A stretch of 64,000 nucleotides of DNA from an uncultured Christensenella sp. GTDB lineage: Bacteria > Bacillota > Clostridia > Christensenellales > Borkfalkiaceae. The stretch is from contig CAJUFY010000002.1 of the NCBI GenBank assembly GCA_910586245.1, positions 62,001 to 126,000 of the forward strand, in the 5' to 3' direction. Under the pieces are notes generated by a model that made no database searches, was not told the origin of the DNA, and saw only the letters and a list, made by a program, of their open reading frames with translations. Position numbers and translations under genes: made by a program. Position 1 is the first letter of the stretch. Each line of letters begins with the position of its first letter. Positions 1-7,178 of this stretch are shown here, one piece after another.

Positions 1-2
1 AA

Positions 3-185
3 CCCGTGAAAGTCGTAATCCCCGTGGAAAGCAACGGCGGCCCCGTAATCGAAACGCCGTCCGGCAACGGAAACGCGATGGCCGTGGTTGCGATCGTCGT
101 ACCTGTGGCGGTGTTTGCGATCGCGGCGGTGACCGTAACGCTGATTTTCACCAGAAACAAGAAGAAAAACGGCAAGCAGAGCTGA
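3..185 (+). CDS. C-terminal end of a membrane-anchored protein (partial)
   Basis: Only the last 60 codons are inside the window. The tail runs from a Pro/Gly/Asn-rich linker into one hydrophobic helix (about 22 residues starting AMAVVAIVVPVAVFAIAA) and ends with a positively charged stretch TRNKKKNGKQS. This linker, transmembrane helix and basic tail layout is typical of a surface protein held in the membrane by its C-terminus, with the main part outside the cell. There is no LPxTG motif in the visible part. The function cannot be told from the tail. A terminator follows 26 bases after the stop. Confidence 0.7.
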   Translation, partial: PVKVVIPVESNGGPVIETPSGNGNAMAVVAIVVPVAVFAIAAVTVTLIFTRNKKKNGKQS

Positions 186-210
186 CGCGTTCTGTTTGCA
201 AAACGGGAAT

Positions 211-246
211 CCCTGCGGGCTTCGTTCGAAGCCGGCAGGGTTTTTA
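211..246 (+). terminator. Intrinsic terminator after the first gene
   Basis: CCCTGCGGGCTT and AAGCCGGCAGGG form a 12-bp stem with one mismatch and a short loop. It is followed by TTTTTATTT. It separates the upstream partial gene from the metallophosphoesterase promoter. Confidence 0.85.
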
Positions 247-271
247 TTTGCGCGCGGACGGGAAAGAGAAT

Positions 272-300
272 TTGACTTTTCTCTTTCGCCGTGCTATAAT
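272..300 (+). promoter_or_regulatory. Housekeeping promoter for the metallophosphoesterase
   Basis: TTGACT (272-277), a 17-base spacer, and TATAAT (295-300). The predicted transcription start is near 307-308, only two or three bases before the ATG at 310. Confidence 0.8.
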
Positions 301-309
301 CTGGGGGAA

Positions 310-1005
310 ATGAAAATTTATGCGATCAGCGATCTGCACCTTTCGGGACTTACGGATAAACCGATGAACGTCTTCGGCGGCGACTGGGAGGGGCACTTCG
401 AAAAAATCAAAGCGGACTGGCGGGAAAAGGTTTCGGAGGAGGATATCGTCCTTGTCGGCGGCGACATTTCCTGGGGGATGAAAGCGGAAGAGGGATTTTA
501 CGATCTGCAATCTCTTGCGGGACTTCCGGGCAGAAAGGTGTTCGTCCGCGGCAATCACGATTACTGGTGGAGCGGGATCACGCGCGTGCGCGCAGCCGCG
601 CCGGACGGTTCGTTTACCTTTTTGCAAAACGACTGCGTAAAGATCGGCAAGTACGTGATCGCGGGATCGCGGGGATGGACGTCGCCCGGCAGCGCCGATT
701 TCACCGAGCACGACCGCGTGCTCTATCTGCGCGAAGCGGAACGCTTCCGTCTTGCCTTTCAGGAGGTAAACAAGGTGCGCGAAGCGGGGGACGAGCTGAT
801 CGCGCTCATGCACTATCCGCCGATGAACGTGAAAAAGGAAGAAACGCTCTTTACGCGGCTGTTCGAAGAAAACGGGGTCGGGCGCGTCGTATTCGGGCAT
901 TTGCACGGCAGCGTGTACTTCCCGCTCAAATGCGAACGGAACGGCGTTTCGTATTACCTCACGTCCTGCGACAAGACGAAATTTTCGCTTACGGAAATCG
1001 TGTGA
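310..1005 (+). CDS. Calcineurin-like metallophosphoesterase
   Basis: This 231-residue protein carries the metallophosphoesterase metal-site series in order: SDLHL (D8, H10), GGDISW near residue 50, GNHDYWW near 80, a histidine in LMHYPP, and FGHLHG near 198. Such enzymes bind two metal ions and cleave phosphate esters; the family is too broad to name the substrate. The start at 310 is fixed by the need for the DLHL motif. There is no properly placed Shine-Dalgarno sequence: the GGGGG at 303-307 is only two bases from the ATG, and the promoter predicts an almost leaderless mRNA. It is transcribed alone, between a terminator and the pyr promoter. Confidence 0.9.
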   Translation: MKIYAISDLHLSGLTDKPMNVFGGDWEGHFEKIKADWREKVSEEDIVLVGGDISWGMKAEEGFYDLQSLAGLPGRKVFVRGNHDYWWSGITRVRAAAPDGSFTFLQNDCVKIGKYVIAGSRGWTSPGSADFTEHDRVLYLREAERFRLAFQEVNKVREAGDELIALMHYPPMNVKKEETLFTRLFEENGVGRVVFGHLHGSVYFPLKCERNGVSYYLTSCDKTKFSLTEIV

Positions 1006-1020
1006 TTTTTTAAAATTCTC

Positions 1021-1049
1021 TTGACATTTTCACCGCGCTGTGATAAACT
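1021..1049 (+). promoter_or_regulatory. pyr operon promoter
   Basis: TTGACA (1021-1026), a 17-base spacer, and TAAACT (1044-1049) with an extended -10 TG at 1041-1042. It lies about 130 bases upstream of pyrR, leaving room for the attenuator leader. Confidence 0.75.
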
Positions 1050-1054
1050 GAGCG

Positions 1055-1165
1055 TAGAATCTTTAAGAGCGGTACGGAGATACCGACAAGACTTCGCCCT
1101 ACAACCGAAAATCAGTTACATAAGTCTTGTGGGATACCGCCGCAGGGCTTTTATTTCTTTTTTCG
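1055..1165 (+). promoter_or_regulatory. PyrR-type attenuator leader of the pyr operon
   Basis: The leader can fold in competing ways. A small hairpin GGTA-CGGAGA-TACC (1071-1084) shows CGGAGA in its loop, which fits the CNGNGA core of PyrR binding loops. A longer antiterminator-like pairing joins ACAAGACTT (1086-1094) with AAGTCTTGT (1122-1130) and GCGGTA (1069-1074) with TACCGC (1135-1140). A terminator pairing GCCCT (1096-1100) with AGGGC (1144-1148) is followed by a T-rich run to 1163. In Bacillus, UMP-loaded PyrR binds such a loop and favours the terminator. The exact folds here are inferred by eye. Confidence 0.65.
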
Positions 1166-1177
1166 GGAGGATTGCGC

Positions 1178-1723
1178 ATGAAGCAACTGATGGACGAACT
1201 CGGTTTGCACCGCACGGTGATCCGTCTTTCGCACGAAATCGAAGAACGCTGCGAAGGACTGCACGACGTCGTGCTGGTGGGCGTAAAGCGGGGCGGCGAA
1301 GTCGTCGCGCGCCGCGTGGCGGAATACTTTTTCAATTCCGCGGGGGTCACGCTTCCCTGCGCGGGCGTGGATATCGGCATGACGCGGGACGATCTCGTCT
1401 CCGCTTTTTTCGTGCCCGATTCGGGGAAGAACGATCTGGGTTTTTCGCTCGACGGGAAGACGGTCGTTCTCTGCGACGACGTGCTGCACACAGGCAGGAG
1501 CGCGGCGGCGGGCATCGAAGCACTCTTCCGTCTGGGGCGTCCCAAACGAATCCGCCTGCTCGTACTGATCGACCGCGGCGGGCGGGAACTGCCCGTTCGC
1601 GCCGACTTCGTCGGGAAAAATGTGCCGACGTCCAAAGAGGAATACGTGCAGGTTTGCTTCCGCGAGCTCGGTTGCAACGAGGATTCCATTTCGCTGGTCA
1701 GGAGAGATAGCAATGAAGCGTAA
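1178..1723 (+). CDS. pyrR: PyrR, pyr operon attenuation regulator / uracil phosphoribosyltransferase
   Basis: The 181-residue protein has the type I phosphoribosyltransferase PRPP loop VVLCDDVLHTGRSA near residue 95 and the family's LMDELGLHRTVIRLSHEI-like N-terminus. PyrR binds a hairpin in pyr mRNA when UMP is high and causes early termination; many homologues also make UMP from uracil and PRPP. The ATG at 1178 follows GGGAGG (1165-1170), whereas the longer open frame upstream would run into the leader. As first gene of the operon behind a suitable leader, it should control its own transcription. Its stop overlaps the start of pyrB. Confidence 0.95.
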   Translation: MKQLMDELGLHRTVIRLSHEIEERCEGLHDVVLVGVKRGGEVVARRVAEYFFNSAGVTLPCAGVDIGMTRDDLVSAFFVPDSGKNDLGFSLDGKTVVLCDDVLHTGRSAAAGIEALFRLGRPKRIRLLVLIDRGGRELPVRADFVGKNVPTSKEEYVQVCFRELGCNEDSISLVRRDSNEA

Positions 1724-2630
1724 AGACGTCTTGGGACTTTTGGATCTTTCGGCGGAAGAAATCGATGAAATTCTTTCGGTCGGAATGAATATGAAAAAAC
1801 TGCTGCGGCAGAACATCAAAAAACTGCCGCATTTACAGGGGAAATCGGTCACGACGCTGTTTTACGAAAACAGCACGCGCACCCGTTGCAGCTTCGAGCT
1901 GGCGGCAAAATACATGGGCGCGCACACGGTGAATATTTCCGCTTCTTCCTCTTCGGTGACCAAAGGGGAAACGCTCGTGGACACGGGCAAGACGCTCGAC
2001 GCCATGAAAAACGACGTAATCGTGATTCGTCACCCGATGGGCGGCGCGCCGCACCTGCTTGCGAAAACGGTGAAAGCGCACGTCGTGAACGCGGGCGACG
2101 GCATGAACGAACACCCTTCGCAGGCGCTGTTGGACATGCTTACCATGCGCGAAAACTTCGGCGGAATCGAGGGTTTGAAAGTCGCGATTTTGGGGGATAT
2201 CCGCCATTCGCGGGTTGCAAAGAGCAATCTGTTCGGGCTGAGGAAGCTCGGCGCCGAGGTGAGCATGTTCGCGCCGCGCACCCTTATTCCCGCCGAAATC
2301 GATAAGATGGGCGCCAAAGTATGCCGTTCCCGCGAGGAAGCGGTGGAGGGCGCCGACGTGGTAATGGGTTTGCGCATTCAGCTCGAACGCCAGCAGGGCG
2401 GGAACTTCCCTTCTCTGGGCGAATACGCAAAGTATTACGGCGTAAACGACGAAGTTATGAAGTACGCCAAACCGGGCGCGCTCGTCATGCACCCGGGACC
2501 CGTGAACCGCGGCGTGGAACTTACCAGCGCGCTGATCGACGGCGACACGAGCAGAATCGAAGAGCAGGTGCTTTCGGGCATTGCCGTAAGAATGGCGATT
2601 TTGTTCCTGCTCACGAAGGAGGAAGTATGA
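1713..2630 (+). CDS. pyrB: Aspartate carbamoyltransferase catalytic subunit
   Basis: The 305-residue enzyme joins carbamoyl phosphate and aspartate to form carbamoyl aspartate, the first committed pyrimidine step. Signatures are ENSTRTRCSFE (carbamoyl phosphate loop, near residue 51), HPSQALLDML (near 133) and MHPGPVNRG (near 258). The length is normal for the catalytic chain. No pyrI regulatory chain is present in the window, as usual for Bacillota with PyrR. The start at 1713 lies inside the last codons of pyrR, after GGAGAG (1701-1706), and its stop overlaps the pyrC start (ATGA), so translation is probably coupled. Confidence 0.96.
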   Translation: MKRKDVLGLLDLSAEEIDEILSVGMNMKKLLRQNIKKLPHLQGKSVTTLFYENSTRTRCSFELAAKYMGAHTVNISASSSSVTKGETLVDTGKTLDAMKNDVIVIRHPMGGAPHLLAKTVKAHVVNAGDGMNEHPSQALLDMLTMRENFGGIEGLKVAILGDIRHSRVAKSNLFGLRKLGAEVSMFAPRTLIPAEIDKMGAKVCRSREEAVEGADVVMGLRIQLERQQGGNFPSLGEYAKYYGVNDEVMKYAKPGALVMHPGPVNRGVELTSALIDGDTSRIEEQVLSGIAVRMAILFLLTKEEV

Positions 2631-3883
2631 TTTTCAGAAACGCGGAAGTGTTGACGGGCGGAAAACTGCAAAAGGCGGATCTGCGCGTCGAAAACGGAAA
2701 GATCGCGGAAATCGGCAAGGGACTCAAAGGGGATGGCGCCGATCTGAGCGGACTTACCGTTTTACCGGGATTCATCGATATGCACGTGCATTTGCGCGAG
2801 CCGGGCTTCGAAAAGAAAGAGGATATTTTGAGCGGTAGCCGCGCCGCGGTCAAGGGCGGGTTTACGCAGGTATGCTGCATGCCGAATACGAAGCCCGTGA
2901 TCGACAGCAAGGTCGTCGTATCCTATATCAAAAACCGCGCAAGGGAAGTGAATCTTTGCAAGGTGAACCCGATCGGCGCGATCAGCGTCGGGCAGGAGGG
3001 CAAAGACCTTGCCCCGATCGGCGCGATGAAAGCGGCGGGCGCGGTTGCGGTTTCGGAGGACGGAAAGAGCGTGCCCGATACCAAGCTGATGTCCAACGCC
3101 ATGCAGTACGCCGCGGATTTCGGGTTGATCTGCCTGTGCCACTGCGAGGATCGGTCGCTCGTGGACGGCGGCGTCGTGCACGAGGGCTACTATTCCACGC
3201 TCACGGGGTTAAAGGGAAGTCTGCGCGCGGCGGAGGATATCGTGATCGCACGGGAAATCTGCCTTGCCGAAAGCCTGAATCTGCCCGTTCATATCTGCCA
3301 CGTGTCTACGTACAGCGGGGTACAGCTCATCCGCGAAGCGAAAGCGCGCGGTGTTCGGGTTACCGCCGAAACGTGCCCGCATTACGTGACGCTGACCGAC
3401 GAAGTGATCCGCAACTTCGATACGAATACCAAAGTCAATCCCCCGATCCGCGAAGAGAAGGACAGGCTCGCAATCATCGAAGGATTGAAAGACGGCGCCC
3501 TCGACTGCATCGTGACCGACCACGCCCCGCACCACGAGGACGACAAAAACGTGGAATATAATCTGGCGGCGTTCGGGATCAGCGGACTGGAAACTTCGTT
3601 CGCGCTCTCGTATACGGCGCTGGTCAAGACGGGCGCGCTCACGCTTGCGGAGCTTGCGCAAAAAATGAGCGGCAATCCCGCGCGCATTCTCAATTTGCAG
3701 GGTGGCGAAATCGCCGTCGGCATGCCCGCCGATTTTACGGCGGTCGATTTGAACGAAGAATGGACGATCGATTCCGCGCAATTTGTTTCCAAAGGAAAGA
3801 ACACGCCCTTCGGCGGAAGAAAAGTATACGGAAAAGTAAAATACACCGTCGTGGACGGCGAAATCAAATACGAGGAGAACTGA
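2627..3883 (+). CDS. pyrC: Dihydroorotase
   Basis: The 418-residue metal-dependent amidohydrolase closes carbamoyl aspartate to dihydroorotate. It shows the zinc-site DMHVHLREPG motif (near residue 48), further histidines in HCEDRS and HICHVST, and TDHAPHHED near residue 300, which fits class I dihydroorotases. The AGGAGG just upstream (2617-2622) and the 4-base ATGA overlap with pyrB settle the start at 2627. It is followed by pyrF after a single base. Confidence 0.96.
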   Translation: MIFRNAEVLTGGKLQKADLRVENGKIAEIGKGLKGDGADLSGLTVLPGFIDMHVHLREPGFEKKEDILSGSRAAVKGGFTQVCCMPNTKPVIDSKVVVSYIKNRAREVNLCKVNPIGAISVGQEGKDLAPIGAMKAAGAVAVSEDGKSVPDTKLMSNAMQYAADFGLICLCHCEDRSLVDGGVVHEGYYSTLTGLKGSLRAAEDIVIAREICLAESLNLPVHICHVSTYSGVQLIREAKARGVRVTAETCPHYVTLTDEVIRNFDTNTKVNPPIREEKDRLAIIEGLKDGALDCIVTDHAPHHEDDKNVEYNLAAFGISGLETSFALSYTALVKTGALTLAELAQKMSGNPARILNLQGGEIAVGMPADFTAVDLNEEWTIDSAQFVSKGKNTPFGGRKVYGKVKYTVVDGEIKYEEN

Positions 3884-3884
3884 C

Positions 3885-4796
3885 ATGATAACCGACGAAC
3901 TGATCGCCAAGATCATCGAAAAACAAAATCCCACCTGCGTGGGACTGGATACCGTTTTGGAATACCTGCCCGAAGAAATGCAGGCGGAGGCGGACGATCT
4001 GACCGAAGCCGCGTTCGCATTGCAGCCGTTTAACGAAAAAATCATCGACGCGGTATGCGATATCGTCCCCGCCGTAAAAATTCAGCTCGCCTGCTACGAG
4101 CAGTACGGCGAATCGGGACTCAACGTGTTCAACGCCACTGCGGCGTATGCAAAAAAGAAGGGGCTTATCGTCATTGCCGACGGAAAGCGCAACGACATCG
4201 GCTCCACCGCGGAAAAGTATGCCAACGCGTTCTTGGGCGACACGCCCTGCACGGGCTGCCGCGAGGCGGCGTTCCCCTCCGATTATCTTACGGTAAACGG
4301 ATATCTGGGGACGGACGGCGTGAAGCCGTTTACGGACGCGTGCAAACAGTACGGCAAGGGGATCTTCGTCCTCGTCAAGACGAGCAACCCCTCTTCGGGC
4401 GAATTGCAGAATTTAAAACTGGAAGACGGACGCACCGTGTACGAGTGCATGGGCGACATGGTGGAACGGTGGGGCGCGGATACCGTCGGGAAATACGGCT
4501 ACTCCGCAGTCGGCGCAGTCGTGGGCGCGACGCATCCCGAAGAGGCGAAGGTGCTCCGCGCGCGGTTGCCGCATACCTTCTTCCTCATTCCCGGCTACGG
4601 GGCGCAGGGGGGCAACGCCGACATGGTGCGCGCCTGCTTCGACGGAAACGGACTGGGCGGGATCGTGAACAATTCCCGCGGGATTCTGACCGCTTATAAG
4701 AAACGCGGCGGCACGTATTACGATGCTGCGCGCGAAGCATGTCTGGAAATGAAAGCCGATCTGCTCTCGGTACTGGGGGAAATATGCGCGAAATAA
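3885..4796 (+). CDS. pyrF: Orotidine 5'-phosphate decarboxylase
   Basis: The 303-residue enzyme decarboxylates OMP to UMP, the last step of the pathway. The active-site DGKRNDIGST motif (Asp-Lys and Asp) lies near residue 97, and the C-terminal phosphate-binding region reads LIPGYGAQGGN. It belongs to the longer type 2 group (about 270-310 residues) rather than the roughly 235-residue Bacillus form. The start follows GAGGAG in the end of pyrC. Its 3' end overlaps the first codons of pyrK by 13 bases. Confidence 0.95.
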   Translation: MITDELIAKIIEKQNPTCVGLDTVLEYLPEEMQAEADDLTEAAFALQPFNEKIIDAVCDIVPAVKIQLACYEQYGESGLNVFNATAAYAKKKGLIVIADGKRNDIGSTAEKYANAFLGDTPCTGCREAAFPSDYLTVNGYLGTDGVKPFTDACKQYGKGIFVLVKTSNPSSGELQNLKLEDGRTVYECMGDMVERWGADTVGKYGYSAVGAVVGATHPEEAKVLRARLPHTFFLIPGYGAQGGNADMVRACFDGNGLGGIVNNSRGILTAYKKRGGTYYDAAREACLEMKADLLSVLGEICAK

Positions 4797-5536
4797 TCGT
4801 AACCGTGCTGGAAAACAAACGGATTGCGGAAGAAATTTATTCGCTTACGTTCTGCACGGAAGAGGAAATCTCCGTGCGCGCGGGACAGTTCTGCATGATC
4901 GGCGTGGGCGCGCATCCGCTGCGCCGCCCGATTGCAATCTGCAAGGCGGAAGGGGAACGGATTACCGTTTGCTACCGTTTGAAGGGGGAAGGAACGCGCT
5001 CGCTTGCAAGCGATTACAAAGCGGGTGAAAAACTTTCCGTTTTGCTCCCGTTGGGCAACGGATTTTCGCTCACTCCCGCGCAGAAGAAAATCGCGGTCGT
5101 GGGCGGCGGCGTGGGGATATTCCCGCTGATTTCGGCAATCCGCGAATTTGCGGGGCAAAAAGAAATTTACGCGTATATGGGGTTCCGCAACAAAGACGCC
5201 GTCTGTATGGAATACGACATGCTGCGCGCGGATCGTCTCGTCGTAGCGACCGACGACGGCAGCGCGGGCGTTTGCGGGACGTCGGTACAGGCGTTCGTAA
5301 ACGAGTACGAAACGGTGAAACCGGACGCAGTGCTTGCGTGCGGGCCGACCCCGATGCTGCGCGCGTTAAAGGAAGCGATGCAGGGGAAGGGGATTCCCGT
5401 CTACGTTTCGCTGGAAGAGCGCATGGGCTGCGGAATCGGCGCGTGCCTCGTCTGTACGTGCAAGACCAAAGAGGGCGGGCGCGCCCGCGTCTGCAAGGAC
5501 GGCCCCGTATTCGAAATGAACGAGGTGGAAATTTAA
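4784..5536 (+). CDS. pyrK: Dihydroorotate dehydrogenase electron transfer subunit
   Basis: This 250-residue flavoprotein passes electrons from PyrD to NAD+. It has an N-terminal FAD-binding barrel with RRPIAICK, a nucleotide-binding region with VGGGVGIFPL, and a C-terminal 2Fe-2S cluster site formed by cysteines in MGCGIGACLVCTC plus a later one in RVCKDG. The ATG at 4784, preceded by GGGGGA, is preferred to one 15 codons upstream because it matches the family start. It pairs with pyrD directly downstream, forming the NAD-dependent class 1B enzyme. Confidence 0.95.
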   Translation: MREIIVTVLENKRIAEEIYSLTFCTEEEISVRAGQFCMIGVGAHPLRRPIAICKAEGERITVCYRLKGEGTRSLASDYKAGEKLSVLLPLGNGFSLTPAQKKIAVVGGGVGIFPLISAIREFAGQKEIYAYMGFRNKDAVCMEYDMLRADRLVVATDDGSAGVCGTSVQAFVNEYETVKPDAVLACGPTPMLRALKEAMQGKGIPVYVSLEERMGCGIGACLVCTCKTKEGGRARVCKDGPVFEMNEVEI

Positions 5537-6444
5537 TGGCTGATTTAAGCGTTACGCTCTGCGGGATCGAGCTGAAGAATCCCGTCATTCCCGCATCGGG
5601 CACCTTCGGGTTCGGGCGGGAGTTCAACGAAATATACGATATTTCCGTGCTGGGCGGCGTGTGTACCAAAGGGCTCACGCTCGAAGGACGTACGGGCAAT
5701 CCCGTGCCCCGCATTGCGGAAAGCCGCGGCGTGATTCTGAACGCGGTCGGATTGCAGAATCCGGGCGTGGAAAGATTCATTGCCGAAGATTTGCAGTGGC
5801 TCAAAGGCAAGACGCGCGTCGTCGCGAACGTCGCGGGAAGCACGCTCGAAGATTACGCGAACGTCTGCGCGCGGCTGGACGGGCTTGCCGATCTGATCGA
5901 ACTCAACATTTCCTGCCCCAACGTCAAGTGCGGCGGAATGGCGTTCGGCATTCAACCGGAAAGCATTCGCGAAGTGACCGCGGCGGCAAAAAACAGTTTG
6001 AAAAAGACTCCGCTCGTGGTAAAACTTTCGCCCAACGTAGAAAGCATTTCCGCAAACGCCCGCGCGGCGGAAGCGGGCGGCGCGGATTGCATTTCGCTCG
6101 TAAACACCTTTACGGGCATGGCGATCGACATCGAGCGCAGAAAGCCGACCATCGCCAACAACACGGGTGGCGTTTCGGGCGCGGGGATCAAACCGATCGC
6201 CGTGCGCATGACCTACGAGGCGGCGCAGGCGGTGCAAATTCCGATCATCGGCATGGGCGGAATTACTTGCGCGGAGGACGCGCTCGAATTTATCATGGCG
6301 GGCGCGACGGCGGTGCAGGTGGGTACGCAGAATTTTACCGACACGCTCGCCTGCCCGAAGATCATCGAAGGATTGAACGACTGGTGCGACCGCCACGGCG
6401 TGAACAAAATTTCCGAACTGACCGGAACGCTGAACATGAATTAA
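5536..6444 (+). CDS. pyrD: Dihydroorotate dehydrogenase B, catalytic subunit
   Basis: The 302-residue FMN protein oxidises dihydroorotate to orotate in the cytoplasm. It has the class 1 start LCGIELKNPVIPASGTFG, the NISCPNVKCGG segment with the catalytic cysteine used by class 1 enzymes, and the FMN phosphate site IIGMGGI near the C-terminus. Its start codon shares a base with the pyrK stop (TAATG), fitting tight expression of the two subunits of one complex. Confidence 0.96.
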   Translation: MADLSVTLCGIELKNPVIPASGTFGFGREFNEIYDISVLGGVCTKGLTLEGRTGNPVPRIAESRGVILNAVGLQNPGVERFIAEDLQWLKGKTRVVANVAGSTLEDYANVCARLDGLADLIELNISCPNVKCGGMAFGIQPESIREVTAAAKNSLKKTPLVVKLSPNVESISANARAAEAGGADCISLVNTFTGMAIDIERRKPTIANNTGGVSGAGIKPIAVRMTYEAAQAVQIPIIGMGGITCAEDALEFIMAGATAVQVGTQNFTDTLACPKIIEGLNDWCDRHGVNKISELTGTLNMN

Positions 6445-6462
6445 AACCGAAAGGAGAGAAAT

Positions 6463-7116
6463 ATGCTTACTTACAAACAACGCTTTATTCAGTTTATGGT
6501 GGAAAACGAAGTGCTTTGCTTCGGCGATTTCACGTTGAAGAGCGGGCGCAAGGCGCCGTACTTTATCAATTCGGGCAAATACCGCACGGGTTCGCAGATC
6601 GCGCAGCTGGGCGAGTATTATGCGGAGTGCTATCTTGCGCACGGGGTGCAGGCGGATACGCTCGTCGGCCCCGCGTACAAGGGGATTCCGCTCGCCGTTT
6701 CCACCGCGGTTGCGCTTGCAAAGACGCACGGCGTGGACACGGGCTTCTGCTTCGACCGCAAAGAGGTGAAAGACCACGGCGAGGGGGGCATGTTCGTAGG
6801 GCAGAAGCTCAACGACGGCGATCGGGTCGCGATCATCGAGGACGTGATGACTTCGGGCAAGGCGCTGCGCGAAATCCTCCCCAAAATCAGACAGGAAGCG
6901 GACGTGAACGTAACGGCGATGATTATTTCGGTCGACCGTCAGGAAAAGGGCACGGGCGAAAAGTCGGCGGTGCAGGAAGCGTACGACGAGTACGGAATCA
7001 AAGTGTATTCTATCGTGACCGTGGAAGATATTATCGCCGCGATCGAGGACGGCGTGATTCAGGGAAAAGAATATTTGCAGGCGATGAAAGATTACCGCAA
7101 ACAATACGGCGCATAA
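6463..7116 (+). CDS. pyrE: Orotate phosphoribosyltransferase
   Basis: The 217-residue enzyme adds PRPP to orotate, giving OMP for PyrF. The PRPP-binding loop AIIEDVMTSGKALRE (near residue 125) and KSGRKAPYFINSGKY near the N-terminus are typical. AAAGGAGAG lies just upstream of the ATG. It is the last gene of the pyr operon: 18 bases separate it from pyrD and a strong terminator follows. Confidence 0.95.
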   Translation: MLTYKQRFIQFMVENEVLCFGDFTLKSGRKAPYFINSGKYRTGSQIAQLGEYYAECYLAHGVQADTLVGPAYKGIPLAVSTAVALAKTHGVDTGFCFDRKEVKDHGEGGMFVGQKLNDGDRVAIIEDVMTSGKALREILPKIRQEADVNVTAMIISVDRQEKGTGEKSAVQEAYDEYGIKVYSIVTVEDIIAAIEDGVIQGKEYLQAMKDYRKQYGA

Positions 7117-7140
7117 CCGTTCGATCTTTTGATCCGAAAC

Positions 7141-7170
7141 AAAAAAGGGACATATTCTTGTCCCTTTTTT
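7141..7170 (+). terminator. Terminator of the pyr operon
   Basis: AAAAAAGGGACA and TGTCCCTTTTTT form a perfect 12-bp hairpin with a 6-base loop, ending in T6. It sits 24 bases after the pyrE stop. Confidence 0.95.
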
Positions 7171-7178
7171 CATATGGT

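Noticed and set aside
5545..7173. A 542-codon minus-strand frame opposite pyrD and pyrE
   Set aside because: It mirrors two certain genes, carries no motif and spans the pyr terminator.
5661..7178. Upstream in-frame extension of the P-type ATPase across pyrD and pyrE
   Set aside because: The extension is an Arg-rich shadow of pyrD and pyrE and contains the pyr terminator; the pump family starts near 7179-7185.
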